From Mannheimia cairinae (GTDB taxonomy: Bacteria; Pseudomonadota; Gammaproteobacteria; Enterobacterales; Pasteurellaceae), in the NCBI RefSeq assembly GCF_028649535.1, contig NZ_JAQSJE010000009.1:62001-126000 (forward strand): a stretch of DNA of 64,000 bases, read 5' to 3'. Position 1 is the stretch's first letter, and the number at the start of each line of letters is the position of its first letter. The notes under the pieces were generated by a model. The model saw only the letters and a list, made by a program, of their open reading frames with translations. It ran no database searches and was not told where the DNA came from. The position numbers and the translations under genes are program-made. Of this stretch, positions 6,112 through 14,605 are shown in pieces.

Positions 6112-9005
6112 TGTCAGATGTTATTGATACGTTAGCAATTGAGATTGCTGCAAATGATAGCTTTACGGCGGTGGCAAAGCCGTTATTATCCCTATTAGAG
6201 CGTTTGGAAGATGCGGTAAATAAAAACACTGAAGCATTGGGCGATTACGAAAAAGCGACAGAGAGAACGGCAAAAAGTACAGAAAAGGTCAATGCAGCTC
6301 AGGATAAAAGCGAGAAATCAGCTAAGAAATCAACAAAAGCTCTGAAAGAACAAGAAAAACAGGTCAAGAAAAATGAAAAAGCTGCCAAAAACTTATTGCA
6401 AGCGATTGGCGGTTTTACTAAGGCGATTGGTGCTTTAGGAACAATGATTTTTGCCGGTGTCGGTTTGGATAGATTAGCTCAAGAGGCGGCTAAAACGAAC
6501 AAAGAGCTTGATGTTACCTCTAAAAATTTAGGTATGACAAGCCAATCGTTAGCCACTTGGAGAGGTGCAGCAGAGCTTTCAGGCGGTTCTGCACGGGGGC
6601 TTACAGGTTATCTGAATAATCTTTCTGCCGGACTTACTCGCTTAACGGTGCAGGGTGATGCCTCTGTTACCCAGTTTTTTTCTCAACTGGGTATTAACCT
6701 ATTAGACGGCTCGCAAAAAGCGAAAAAGCTCGAAGACATTATGCTGGAATTGGCAGACAAATTCAGCACAATGGACAGAGTAAAAGCCTTTAATATCGCT
6801 CAACAAATGGGGATTGATGAGGGTACGTTTGAAATGTTGGCACAAGGCAGACAAGGTCTTGAAGAGAATTTACAGAAAACAGCTAAAATCTACAAATCCA
6901 ACCAGCAAGATTTAGAAACTGCACGCAAGCTGACAGCCGCAACATCTTATTTGAATCAGCAATTTGAAGGCTTAAAACTGATGATTGCCAATGCCGCTAT
7001 GCCGGTATTACTCAAAATTGCGGATGTAACCAATGCGTTTTTTGAATACCTGCAAAAAAATGAAAATCTCGTAAAAGGGGTATTCTTTGGGATTGCAGGG
7101 GCAATTACTGCTGTAATGATGCCAGCTCTGCTGAAAGGTGCAGCTGCGGCTCTTGCGTTTATTGCTCCGTTCTTGCCAATGATTTTAATTGTTGCGGGGT
7201 TAGCTACTGCATTTGGATTGCTCTATGATGATTATCAAACTTGGGCGAATGGAGGAACCTCTCTATTTAACTGGGAGAAATTTCAGAGATGGATTATTGA
7301 TGCTGATTATTCAGTCGATAATCTGAAAGATGCTTTTGCTGACTTGTTAGGGGGGTATAAATCTTGGGATGAAATGATCGCCGATGACAAGAACTGGCTA
7401 AAAATGAAAGGATTCATTGATGATAATGGGGTTTCTGTTGGTTCATTATTGCGTGGGTTTCAGAATTTAACAAAAGATCTTTTAGAAGCAGTCCTCCCCG
7501 CAATTCAAAGAGTTTGGGGGGTGATCAGCAAATTATTGGATGGCGATTTTAGCGGTGCTTGGGAAGAAACTAAGCAACTAGCATCTGACTCCGCTGATTA
7601 CGTTATGAAAAAAGCGGAAAACGCTCGGAATTTTATTACAGACAGTGAAAAAGGACTGTGGGGCACTATTAAAAATAAAACCTTTCGGTTTATGGATATT
7701 TGGTCTGGTCACGATCCTGACAAAGGTGAAAATTCTCTTACTCACCTAGTTAACGATAGTTCTTTGTTACAAACCTCGAAAGAAACGGCAGAGGCTGCTG
7801 CTTATGCGGTGGCTAATGCGGCAGAGAAAAGTGCTGGCAAATGTGCTTTATATGTGAATAACGCTCTTAGAGCACAAGGTGTGAAGATCAATGGGCACGG
7901 TGTAGATGTCGCGAGTAATCTACTTAAAAGTAATCAAGGGTTTAGTGAAGTGAAATATAGCGATAGTTATGTTCCGCAAATCGGTGATGTAATGAGCATG
8001 CCATCACACAGTAAGTCTGATCATAAGTACGGACACGTTGCAATTTATACCGAACAAGGTTGGGTTTCTGATTTTAAGCAAGGTAATAAATATGGCAACA
8101 CCGCAGCTGCAAATCGGCACTACTTTGATGAAATTAAGTCAGGTAAGATAAAGCCTACTATCGCAAGGCGTTATAATAAAGATATGCCCAAACAAGAGGG
8201 ATATAGTGGAGACAGAACCGTAAAAGGTTTGGATCAAGCGGAAACAGCTGCATTAGTAAGTAAAGTTGTTAGCAAAGAAAGTGGTGGTAAATTGGATGCA
8301 GTGAACTCATACGGTTATCTTGGCTTATACCAATTTGGTGCTGAGGCTCTTGCGGATATTGGCTTGATTGACCGTAAAAAATATGAACAGGCTGTTGCGA
8401 AATACGGCAAAGGCCTATCTTCTGGCTCTGATGCTAAACTTCACAAAGCTTTTCTTGAGGATGAAAGTAATTGGAAATTACAAGGCGGTCAAAAAGCGTT
8501 TCTTGCGAATAAAAAGGTTCAAGATGAGGCAATGATTCGCCTACTGAATAAAAATGCACAATATCTGGGGAACGTTTATTCAGGTAATTCTGATCATAAA
8601 GCTGGACTGCTAATGGCCGCACACCTGAAAGGCTGGAGTAAAGCTAAGGAGTATGCAACCACTGGGAAAGATAGTAAAGATGCTTATGGGACATCAGTGT
8701 CGAGCTATTACAATGCAGGTCGTCAAGCTGTTTCTAGGGTGAAGGAAAATGCGACTGAGCCTAATTATCCATTAGGAGGTTATGCAGTTGCGAACGCTTT
8801 AAATGCTAATCAGCACAAGATTACGACAATGCAAAACTTGGCTCAACCGCAAAATATTAACAACAACCAAAAAACAGAGGTTGCATTTAATGGCGGGATT
8901 CATATAAACTCAACAGCAGGAACACTCAGTGGAACAGCTCTAGATTTAGTGAATGGGGTGCAAAACCGAGTGAATGTGATGCAATTTAATACGGGGTTGT
9001 CATAA
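6111..9005 (+). CDS. Tape measure protein with two putative peptidoglycan hydrolase domains
   Basis: 964 residues. Residues ~1-120 are a Lys/Glu-rich coiled coil, ~100-300 helical tape, ~320-370 hydrophobic membrane-like segments (GVFFGIAGAITAVMM, ALAFIAPFLPMILIVAGLA). Residues ~575-690 resemble a CHAP/NlpC-type cysteine peptidase, with CALYVNNALRAQG (Cys) and YGHVAIYTEQGW (His). Residues ~705-880 resemble a lysozyme-like domain (VVSKESGGKL...YGYLGLYQFGAEAL, Glu in KES). The protein sets tail length and probably opens the cell wall at DNA entry. Catalytic roles are inferred from these motifs. Confidence 0.85.
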   Translation: MSDVIDTLAIEIAANDSFTAVAKPLLSLLERLEDAVNKNTEALGDYEKATERTAKSTEKVNAAQDKSEKSAKKSTKALKEQEKQVKKNEKAAKNLLQAIGGFTKAIGALGTMIFAGVGLDRLAQEAAKTNKELDVTSKNLGMTSQSLATWRGAAELSGGSARGLTGYLNNLSAGLTRLTVQGDASVTQFFSQLGINLLDGSQKAKKLEDIMLELADKFSTMDRVKAFNIAQQMGIDEGTFEMLAQGRQGLEENLQKTAKIYKSNQQDLETARKLTAATSYLNQQFEGLKLMIANAAMPVLLKIADVTNAFFEYLQKNENLVKGVFFGIAGAITAVMMPALLKGAAAALAFIAPFLPMILIVAGLATAFGLLYDDYQTWANGGTSLFNWEKFQRWIIDADYSVDNLKDAFADLLGGYKSWDEMIADDKNWLKMKGFIDDNGVSVGSLLRGFQNLTKDLLEAVLPAIQRVWGVISKLLDGDFSGAWEETKQLASDSADYVMKKAENARNFITDSEKGLWGTIKNKTFRFMDIWSGHDPDKGENSLTHLVNDSSLLQTSKETAEAAAYAVANAAEKSAGKCALYVNNALRAQGVKINGHGVDVASNLLKSNQGFSEVKYSDSYVPQIGDVMSMPSHSKSDHKYGHVAIYTEQGWVSDFKQGNKYGNTAAANRHYFDEIKSGKIKPTIARRYNKDMPKQEGYSGDRTVKGLDQAETAALVSKVVSKESGGKLDAVNSYGYLGLYQFGAEALADIGLIDRKKYEQAVAKYGKGLSSGSDAKLHKAFLEDESNWKLQGGQKAFLANKKVQDEAMIRLLNKNAQYLGNVYSGNSDHKAGLLMAAHLKGWSKAKEYATTGKDSKDAYGTSVSSYYNAGRQAVSRVKENATEPNYPLGGYAVANALNANQHKITTMQNLAQPQNINNNQKTEVAFNGGIHINSTAGTLSGTALDLVNGVQNRVNVMQFNTGLS

Positions 9006-9688
9006 TGAAAAAGAGACTTCAAGTCTTACTATTTTTGTCAGCATCATTAGCTTGCTCAAATTTACAAGCTAATGATGACCTTTTTAAGGTTTCTTCTCAA
9101 TGCTTATATTCTGGTGATGGGAAAAGTTTTAGAAATCTTAGTTGCAAAATAGAAAGACTTGAAGTTAGCCCCATTTATTTTTCGGACAAGCTGACAATCA
9201 ATAAAGCCTCTTTTATTGTGTCGGCCGGTAATGTTACTCCATCATATACAGGGGAAGAGAATGCTACATTTTCGGGAAATGGGATTCCTGAAGAGACGGT
9301 TAAGTATTTTTGGTTAAATCGACAGTTCAGAAAGACAACAGATGAGGCTGATTGGATATGTTTTCAAAGGGATAATTTAGAAACATTCTGTGAGCCTAGC
9401 TATGACAAGCTATTTGAATTAGAACGATCTGCTGCAACTAATCCTAGTGTTGCTCAAGTGTATGATTCAGGAACATATAAGGTTGGAGTAGATATTCCTG
9501 CTGGAGAGTACAAGGTATATGCTACTTCAAGTGATGGAACAGGCACTGTTTTCGTGAGCAAGACTTCGAATCATCGAGATATAAGTAATATGGTACATCA
9601 CGAAATTTTTAATAACCATACTTATGTTACTGTTTCAGAAGGTCAGTACTTGAGAGTTAGTTTTGGCGAATTCAGCTTGGTTAAATAG
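9005..9688 (+). CDS. Secreted beta-domain protein, prophage cargo
   Basis: 227 residues, ATG 9005 overlapping the tape measure stop. Residues ~1-22 are a signal peptide (MKKRLQVLLFLSASLACSNLQAND). The C-terminal ~75 residues (SGTYKVGVDIPAGEYKVYA...YVTVSEGQYLRVSF) match a small beta domain found in many secreted proteins, with the GTYxVGxDIPAGEY signature. The middle is unrecognised. It is not a tail part in known phages, and the DNA is visibly more AT-rich than the flanking tail genes. A lysogenic conversion (moron) gene for the host envelope is the likely reading. Confidence 0.6.
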   Translation: MKKRLQVLLFLSASLACSNLQANDDLFKVSSQCLYSGDGKSFRNLSCKIERLEVSPIYFSDKLTINKASFIVSAGNVTPSYTGEENATFSGNGIPEETVKYFWLNRQFRKTTDEADWICFQRDNLETFCEPSYDKLFELERSAATNPSVAQVYDSGTYKVGVDIPAGEYKVYATSSDGTGTVFVSKTSNHRDISNMVHHEIFNNHTYVTVSEGQYLRVSFGEFSLVK

Positions 9689-9777
9689 TTTATTTGGTTA
9701 AGTGTATGAGCTTTGTTGAAAGAAATAGTAATGCACAGCTTGTGGAATAATCTAATTAATTTAATTTGAGGTCTATT

Positions 9778-10449
9778 ATGTTTAAATTTAAAAAATAATC
9801 TAATCAAAGTAGCAGTAACCAAGAAAATAATAAAATATCTATTGCTGATGAATTGGATAAGCTCGTTCAATTAAAAGAGAAAGGGATTTTATCAGAGCTA
9901 GAATTTGAAAAAGAAAAAGATAAGTTGTTAAATGGAGCTAAATATCAAGCTCAACAACCTACGTTTATTATTCAAAACTCAGCTTCTTCATCTTCGTCAG
10001 CTGCTGCAACTGCAGTAGTTAAGCGTTCGGGTTGTTTGTCTAGCATAATCAAGGCTCTTTTGGCTCTATTTGTGATTTTCTTGATATTAGATTTTATGGT
10101 TTGGTCTTCAGGGAATAAAACAGCGTCAGAAGTAAAAGCTAAACAACTAATCTCTGACAAGCAATGCAATCAGCTAATAAAAGATCTGATTTATCACAAA
10201 CACGCTCAAGATGTTTGTCTTGTTGAGGCGAAACTGGGAGAATTTAATTCTAATTTAAATGGAGATAGTTTTGCTGAATACTCAACTCGTAATGGCTGTC
10301 CTCAACTACCTGAAAATGTGGCTTATAAATTACAAGAGGAAACATCTTTAAATTTCATAAATGCTCTAAAATCTTCACCAAGCAAAGTTGAGTTTTGTAA
10401 AAAAGAACTACCTTATTTTAGAAAGCTAGTTCAGAAATACGGCTCATAA
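9778..10449 (+). pseudogene. SHOCT-domain membrane protein with an early in-frame stop
   Basis: ATG 9778 follows GAGG and opens a frame (MFKFKK) that meets TAA at 9796-9798 and then continues open, in the same frame, to 10449. Downstream lie a SHOCT motif (ELDKLVQLKEKGILSELEFEKEK), a Ser-rich linker, one membrane segment (IIKALLALFVIFLILDFMVW) and a Cys-containing C-terminal domain. Restart at TTG 9853 could still give 198 residues but would remove the first half of the SHOCT motif. Either a recent nonsense mutation or a stop that lowers expression; function unknown. Confidence 0.6.
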
Positions 10450-10486
10450 ATGCAATCCATAAAAATTAGCAAAATCATAGAGTAAA

Positions 10487-10515
10487 AAAAGCCCGCTAGA
10501 AAAGGGCTTTTTTAT
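10487..10515 (+). terminator. Terminator after the SHOCT gene
   Basis: AAAGCCC pairs with GGGCTTT across a GCTAGAAAA-type loop, followed by TTTT. It ends transcription of the moron genes 9005-10449. Confidence 0.75.
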
Positions 10516-10526
10516 TGCCAAAAACA

Positions 10527-10558
10527 AACCCCAAGAGCTGCGAACTCTTGGGGTTTTT
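10527..10558 (+). terminator. Second, stronger terminator hairpin
   Basis: AACCCCAAGAG (10527-10537) pairs perfectly with CTCTTGGGGTT (10545-10555), followed by TTT. Two terminators in tandem insulate the moron genes from what follows. Confidence 0.85.
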
Positions 10559-10625
10559 CATTTAACCATTAATACGGAATGATTAACAAGATGAATAATA
10601 AATTACACAAATGGAGAACTTCCAA

Positions 10626-10811
10626 ATGCAGATGGATTTTAACCTAATAGAGGGGATTTGTAAAATGTTAGAAGTGATTGATAAATCGGATAAAGCGAGA
10701 AAATTTGCTTATGTTGTTTTGTTTCTAGGTTTCATTTTGGGTACATATTGGCTTGCCCCTAATTTTTTGAAAGCCGTTGCAGATTTTATCTTGACGATGA
10801 AAAACAGTTAG
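10626..10811 (+). CDS. Small single-pass membrane protein
   Basis: 61 residues from ATG 10626, preceded by GGAG at 10613-10616; an in-frame ATG at 10611 lacks a ribosome binding site. A short amphipathic N-terminus (MQMDFNLIEGICKMLEVIDKSDKARK) is followed by one long membrane segment (FAYVVLFLGFILGTYWLA) and a short tail. No family is recognised. It lies alone between a double terminator and the C4-like RNA, so it probably has its own promoter. Small inner-membrane proteins here could act in superinfection exclusion, but nothing in the sequence proves it. Confidence 0.45.
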   Translation: MQMDFNLIEGICKMLEVIDKSDKARKFAYVVLFLGFILGTYWLAPNFLKAVADFILTMKNS

Positions 10812-10930
10812 AGTACTATTCGCCATAGGCGTCGAAACCTAAACAAACAGCGGCAATCCGCACCCGTCAGACAAGCGGTTTTTTTGTGTCTAAATTTTGC
10901 GATCTTTTTCCTGCAATTAGAAAAAGATTG

Positions 10931-11040
10931 TGCAGGCTCAATGTCGAGAGGGCGGAGAATACAACACCCGAAAGGGGAATAATCCCGACCGTCTGTTTGC
11001 GGTTTTCGAACCTCTCGGCACCCTATTGGATAGGGAACTA
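10931..11040 (+). ncRNA. C4-like antisense RNA upstream of the antirepressor
   Basis: GTCGAGAGG (10943-10951) pairs with CCTCTCGGC (11011-11019) as a closing stem. Inside is a small hairpin CCC-GAAA-GGG (10967-10976). A second hairpin, CCCTAT-TGG-ATAGGG, follows at 11021-11035. The unpaired CTGTTTG (10993-10999) is complementary to CAAACAG at 11054-11060, directly before the Shine-Dalgarno of the antirepressor, and also to 10844-10850. This is the layout of C4 RNAs of P1/P7-type phages, which block translation of a downstream antirepressor. Identification is by structure and context only. Confidence 0.6.
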
Positions 11041-11070
11041 AACTTCGAAAAAACAAACAGGAGCAGACTT

Positions 11071-11922
11071 ATGTCTAATCAAATCACTACTCAAACTCTT
11101 TCTTTCCACGGTTCAGATCTTATTACTTTAAAAGTTGAAGATGTTATCTATACAGCGGTTCGCCCGATTGTTGATGCACTAGGCTTGTCTTGGGGTTCTC
11201 AACAAAGAAAACTTGAAAATTCCAAAGAAAAATTCAGTTGTATTCATATGAAAACAACTGGGTCAGATGGTAAAACTTATGAAATGCTCTGTATGCCAAT
11301 CAAAAAACTCAACGGCTGGCTATTTAGCATTAATCCTGAGAAAGTTCGTCCAGATCTGAAAGATCGAGTTATTCAATACCAAGAAGAATGTTTTGAGGCA
11401 CTCTATAACTACTGGCACTTTGGCAAAGCCGAACGTAAAACAACCGCAGATGAAAGAACAGGACTAAGACAAGCAGTCAGTGCTTTAGTAAGTAAAAAAG
11501 GAATGATTTATTCTGACGCTTACTCACTTATCCATCAACGATTTAATGTAGAACATATCGATCAACTCACACCAGAGCAAATACCTTTGGCAGTTGAGTA
11601 TATGCACAAGATTTATCTTGAGGGAGAGTTGATTGCTGATGAGCCAGAAATTACCGTAAAATTCACTAAGCAAGAATTAACAAAACTAGTCAATGTATGG
11701 ATGTTATTCACTCGTTTTGCTGAAAGTGTGTATTTCTTGTTGAAAAAAGCAAGCCCATTTGTTCACGGAAATGATTATAGCTTGCCAGAACTAAATCTAA
11801 GATGGTGTAGAGAATCAATTAAGGAAACGCACCCAATAATTATTAAATTAATGGAAGCACTCCCTAAAGAACAGCTATTTCATAATAGTAGGCAACAAAT
11901 CAGAAATCGTAGTGATTTTTAA
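11071..11922 (+). CDS. Phage antirepressor (P22_AR_N domain)
   Basis: 283 residues from ATG 11071, which follows AGGAG; the longer open frame from 10930 runs through the C4-like RNA and is not the gene. Residues ~15-125 are a P22 antirepressor N-terminal domain (EDVIYTAVRPIVDALGL, MLCMPIKKLNGWLFSIN). The C-terminal ~150 residues are helical and unassigned. Antirepressors bind and inactivate a phage repressor, favouring induction. The leader suggests antisense control. It lies within the tail module, between cargo genes and the baseplate genes, a region open to gene exchange. Confidence 0.75.
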   Translation: MSNQITTQTLSFHGSDLITLKVEDVIYTAVRPIVDALGLSWGSQQRKLENSKEKFSCIHMKTTGSDGKTYEMLCMPIKKLNGWLFSINPEKVRPDLKDRVIQYQEECFEALYNYWHFGKAERKTTADERTGLRQAVSALVSKKGMIYSDAYSLIHQRFNVEHIDQLTPEQIPLAVEYMHKIYLEGELIADEPEITVKFTKQELTKLVNVWMLFTRFAESVYFLLKKASPFVHGNDYSLPELNLRWCRESIKETHPIIIKLMEALPKEQLFHNSRQQIRNRSDF

Positions 11923-11958
11923 TCTTAAAAGAAATTAATTGAAAAAATACCATGCTTA

Positions 11959-12045
11959 CCGCTTGTGGGAAACTGCAAGCGGCTTTGGTAGTATTTAAAA
12001 TTTATGTAAAACCGCACGGCATTATAGCTTGTGCGGTTTTTTATT
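11959..12045 (+). terminator. Two hairpins before the baseplate genes
   Basis: CCGCTTG (11959-11965) pairs with CAAGCGG (11976-11982), an uptake-signal pair. AAAACCGCAC (12008-12017) pairs with GTGCGGTTTT (12031-12040), followed by TTATT; the second is a typical rho-independent terminator ending 10 bases before the next ATG. Confidence 0.75.
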
Positions 12046-12054
12046 GGAGAAACT

Positions 12055-12762
12055 ATGACTTGGAGTTCTATCGGCGTGCCAAATGTACCGGGGTTGCCGA
12101 AAAATATTGGCGATGCGGCGATAAAATTTGGTGGTGCATTGGGTATCAATCTGTTATTTGGTAACTATTGGGGAGTGTTCGGACAAAACGGTATTCCCCT
12201 TTTACTTGCCGATAACGTGAAATCAGTTAAGTTTCAGAACCGCTCTAAGATCTCTACTGCACCGCTTGAGAAAGGCTCATTTGCAGCCTATAACAAGGTC
12301 ATTGAACCTTATACCGTTAATGTTGTGATGACAAAAGGCAGTGGTGGCGTAAAAGAACGAGGGGCGTTTCTTGCCCTTGTTGATGCCTTTGCGAATAGCA
12401 CTGAACTGTATATGGTTATTACACCAGAAGCAATTTACCCGAACTGTAATATTGTAGGTTATGACTACGTGCGTGAAGCAGGAGACGGTGCAAGGTTGCT
12501 TAAAGTTAATCTGCACTTGCAGGAAATTAGAGAGGTTGAAGTTGAATATACTAAGACCAAGGCGGAGTCCTCAGAAGCTGTACAGGAACAAGGAAATGTA
12601 ACGCCTGAGGTGGTAAATGAAGGAGCTGGTAAAACCTCTGTCTTGTTTGATATAAGCCAAAAGATTGGTGATATGAAAGAGGTATTAAAAACAGAAGGTC
12701 CAGGAGCTGTTGTTGACAAATTAAAAGATAGCTTGATGAGTACGCTTGGGATTGGAGGTTGA
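12055..12762 (+). CDS. Baseplate/distal tail protein (Dit-like)
   Basis: 235 residues from ATG 12055 after TTGGAGAAA. After a Gly/Ile-rich N-terminus, the segment IPLLLADNVKSVKFQNRSKISTAPLEKGSF and the later MTKGSGG...FLALVDAFANSTELYMVITPE follow the pattern of Dit-like N-terminal domains that start the baseplate of contractile and long tails. The last ~60 residues are acidic and probably flexible. First gene of the baseplate block, resumed after the cargo region. Confidence 0.65.
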   Translation: MTWSSIGVPNVPGLPKNIGDAAIKFGGALGINLLFGNYWGVFGQNGIPLLLADNVKSVKFQNRSKISTAPLEKGSFAAYNKVIEPYTVNVVMTKGSGGVKERGAFLALVDAFANSTELYMVITPEAIYPNCNIVGYDYVREAGDGARLLKVNLHLQEIREVEVEYTKTKAESSEAVQEQGNVTPEVVNEGAGKTSVLFDISQKIGDMKEVLKTEGPGAVVDKLKDSLMSTLGIGG

Positions 12763-12764
12763 TT

Positions 12765-13061
12765 TTGAATTTATATCATATCCCACTTAAATCGGTGGCT
12801 AATCAACGTGTGCGTTGCCAAATAGAGGGACAAGAGCTTGAAATTACGTTGCATACTCGATTAGATAAGCAACTTTATATCAGCGTAAAATGTAATAAAA
12901 AGCCGATTGTGTATAACCGAATTTGCCAAAATTTAACGCCTTTAATTGATGTAGATTATCTGCCAATTAAAGGCGTTTTGTTTTTCCGTGATTCACAGGG
13001 CAATCAAGATCCGAATTACAAAGAATTGGGTAAAAGATACCGCTTGTATTGGGGTGGATAA
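12765..13061 (+). CDS. Baseplate plug protein
   Basis: 98 residues from TTG 12765, six bases after GGAGG; TTG 12759 is an alternative that overlaps the upstream stop. The N-terminus (MNLYHIPLKSVANQRVRC) and the C-terminus (FFRDSQGNQDPNYKELGKRYRLYW) match small phage baseplate plug family proteins. The stop TAA overlaps the next ATG by one base, so translation is coupled to the hub gene. Rare TTG start. Confidence 0.65.
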   Translation: MNLYHIPLKSVANQRVRCQIEGQELEITLHTRLDKQLYISVKCNKKPIVYNRICQNLTPLIDVDYLPIKGVLFFRDSQGNQDPNYKELGKRYRLYWGG

Positions 13062-13948
13062 TGTCAAGTTTTACGAAGAAAAAGCTGAAATTCTCTTTTG
13101 TGCTAGGGCAACAAGAGCCTCATTTTGATGAAGATGGAAATAATACCGTGATTGTTGAAGGTCTGAGGGCGAGTGCCACAATCCAGAGCGGACACGGTGC
13201 ACCAATGCCAAGTGCTAAGTTAATGATTTATGGGCTTGGGCAAAAGGTGATGAATAAATTGGCAAAAATCCGTTGGAATACCGATGATGCCAAGCTGAAT
13301 TATGTCAGAGTTGAAGCAAGCCAAGATGGAGGAGAAAGTTATCTATTGGTTTATGAGGGTGTTATTCAATACGCCTACCCAAATTATGGCTCAAGCTCTG
13401 AAGTAATTTTAACCATTGATAGCACCTCAGCCTTACAGCACAAAATCAGACCGGTTCCGCCATTAAGTTTCAATGGTGAAGTGGATGTGGCTTCTGCGGT
13501 GGCTCAAATTTGCCAAAAAATGAGTATGCGATTTGAGAATAATGGCGTAACAGAGAAAGTGAGTAACCCTTATTTGCCTGAAACGGCGTTAGATCAAATT
13601 TTTAAACTATGTGATGCCATTAATGCAAAAGCGGTTGTGGAATTTAATACGATTGCCATCACTCCACAAGGGCAAGCGAGGGATATTTTAGTGCCTGTTA
13701 TTTCGCCTAGTTCGGGGTTGATTGGCTACCCAACGCCAACTATTACCGGCACAAGATTTCAATGTTTGTTTGACCCAGTTATGCGTTTTCAGGGGCTTGT
13801 CGAAATTAAAGATAGCCTAGTTGAAATCTGCAATGGGAAATGGTTAGTTGTTGGATTAACCCATTATTTAGAAAGTGAAGTTTCTGGTGGGCGTTGGTTG
13901 TCTGAAGTGGAAGCTATTTATCCTGGAGGGGTTAAAGTTGTCAAATAA
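13061..13948 (+). CDS. Baseplate hub protein
   Basis: 295 residues from ATG 13061 (TAATG overlap). The pattern VIVEGLRASATIQSGHGAPMPSAKLMIYGL near residue 30 and FQCLFDPVMRFQGLVEIKD near residue 245 fits the gpD/gp27-like hub that carries the spike and joins the tube to the baseplate. The length is in the family range. Its 3' end overlaps the start of the spike gene by 11 bases. Confidence 0.7.
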   Translation: MSSFTKKKLKFSFVLGQQEPHFDEDGNNTVIVEGLRASATIQSGHGAPMPSAKLMIYGLGQKVMNKLAKIRWNTDDAKLNYVRVEASQDGGESYLLVYEGVIQYAYPNYGSSSEVILTIDSTSALQHKIRPVPPLSFNGEVDVASAVAQICQKMSMRFENNGVTEKVSNPYLPETALDQIFKLCDAINAKAVVEFNTIAITPQGQARDILVPVISPSSGLIGYPTPTITGTRFQCLFDPVMRFQGLVEIKDSLVEICNGKWLVVGLTHYLESEVSGGRWLSEVEAIYPGGVKVVK

Positions 13949-14600
13949 TTTAGGTCTATTGAAACCTGATCAGGTTCTAGGCGGTACAGGCGAATTTGAA
14001 TTTATTATTTCTAGCATTGTTAATCGAATTCAAACAGTCACGCTAGTGCAAGTCAAAGCAGTAAATGCAACAGGTGTCGGCCCCGTGGGGACTGTTGATG
14101 TTCAACCAATGGTGGCACAACTGGACGGTAGTGGCAAAGCGTATGCACACGGTGTAATTCACAACATCCCTTATTTTAGACTTCAGGGTGGTAGCAATGC
14201 GGTAATTATCGATCCGAAAGTGGGTGACATTGGAATGTGTGGTTTTTGCAGTCGTGATATTTCCTCAGTGAAAGTGAACAAAACCCCTTCAAATCCACAA
14301 AGCAGACGAAAATTTGATTATGCAGACGGTTTGTATTTTGGCGGTTTTCTTAACGGTGTGCCAAATCAATATCTCTTTTTCAAAGATTCGGGCATCGAGT
14401 TGGTTTCTAGCGGTGAAATTTTACTAAAAGGTACATCAATCAAATTAGATGCCCCTGTTGAAACTACCTCAACAGTAAACGCTGCTGGAGATATTACCGA
14501 TAATGCCAAATCAGGGGGTAAATCAATGAAAAATATGCGACAGGTTTACGATACACATACACATAACGGTGGGCCACAACCCGATCAGAAAACGGAGTAA
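13938..14600 (+). CDS. Baseplate spike protein with HxH tip motif
   Basis: 220 residues from TTG 13938, seven bases after GGAGGGG and inside the end of the hub gene. Residues ~35-130 form an OB-like domain (VGPVGTVDVQPMVAQLDG...HNIPYFRLQGG), as in gp138/gpV spikes. Then a beta-helix-like repeat region (SGIELVSSGEILLKGTSIKLDAP) and a C-terminal YDTHTHNGGPQPDQ. The HxH near the end is the metal-binding tip of membrane-piercing spikes. It drills the outer membrane on tail contraction. Confidence 0.8.
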   Translation: MSNNLGLLKPDQVLGGTGEFEFIISSIVNRIQTVTLVQVKAVNATGVGPVGTVDVQPMVAQLDGSGKAYAHGVIHNIPYFRLQGGSNAVIIDPKVGDIGMCGFCSRDISSVKVNKTPSNPQSRRKFDYADGLYFGGFLNGVPNQYLFFKDSGIELVSSGEILLKGTSIKLDAPVETTSTVNAAGDITDNAKSGGKSMKNMRQVYDTHTHNGGPQPDQKTE

Positions 14601-14605
14601 TGTAT

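Noticed and set aside
10930-11070. Upstream extension of the antirepressor frame
   Set aside because: It runs through the C4-like structured leader and has no ribosome binding site, while ATG 11071 has AGGAG.
11952-12164. Short plus-strand ORF before the Dit-like gene
   Set aside because: It covers two terminator hairpins and the start of the Dit-like gene in another frame, and its translation has no recognisable domain.
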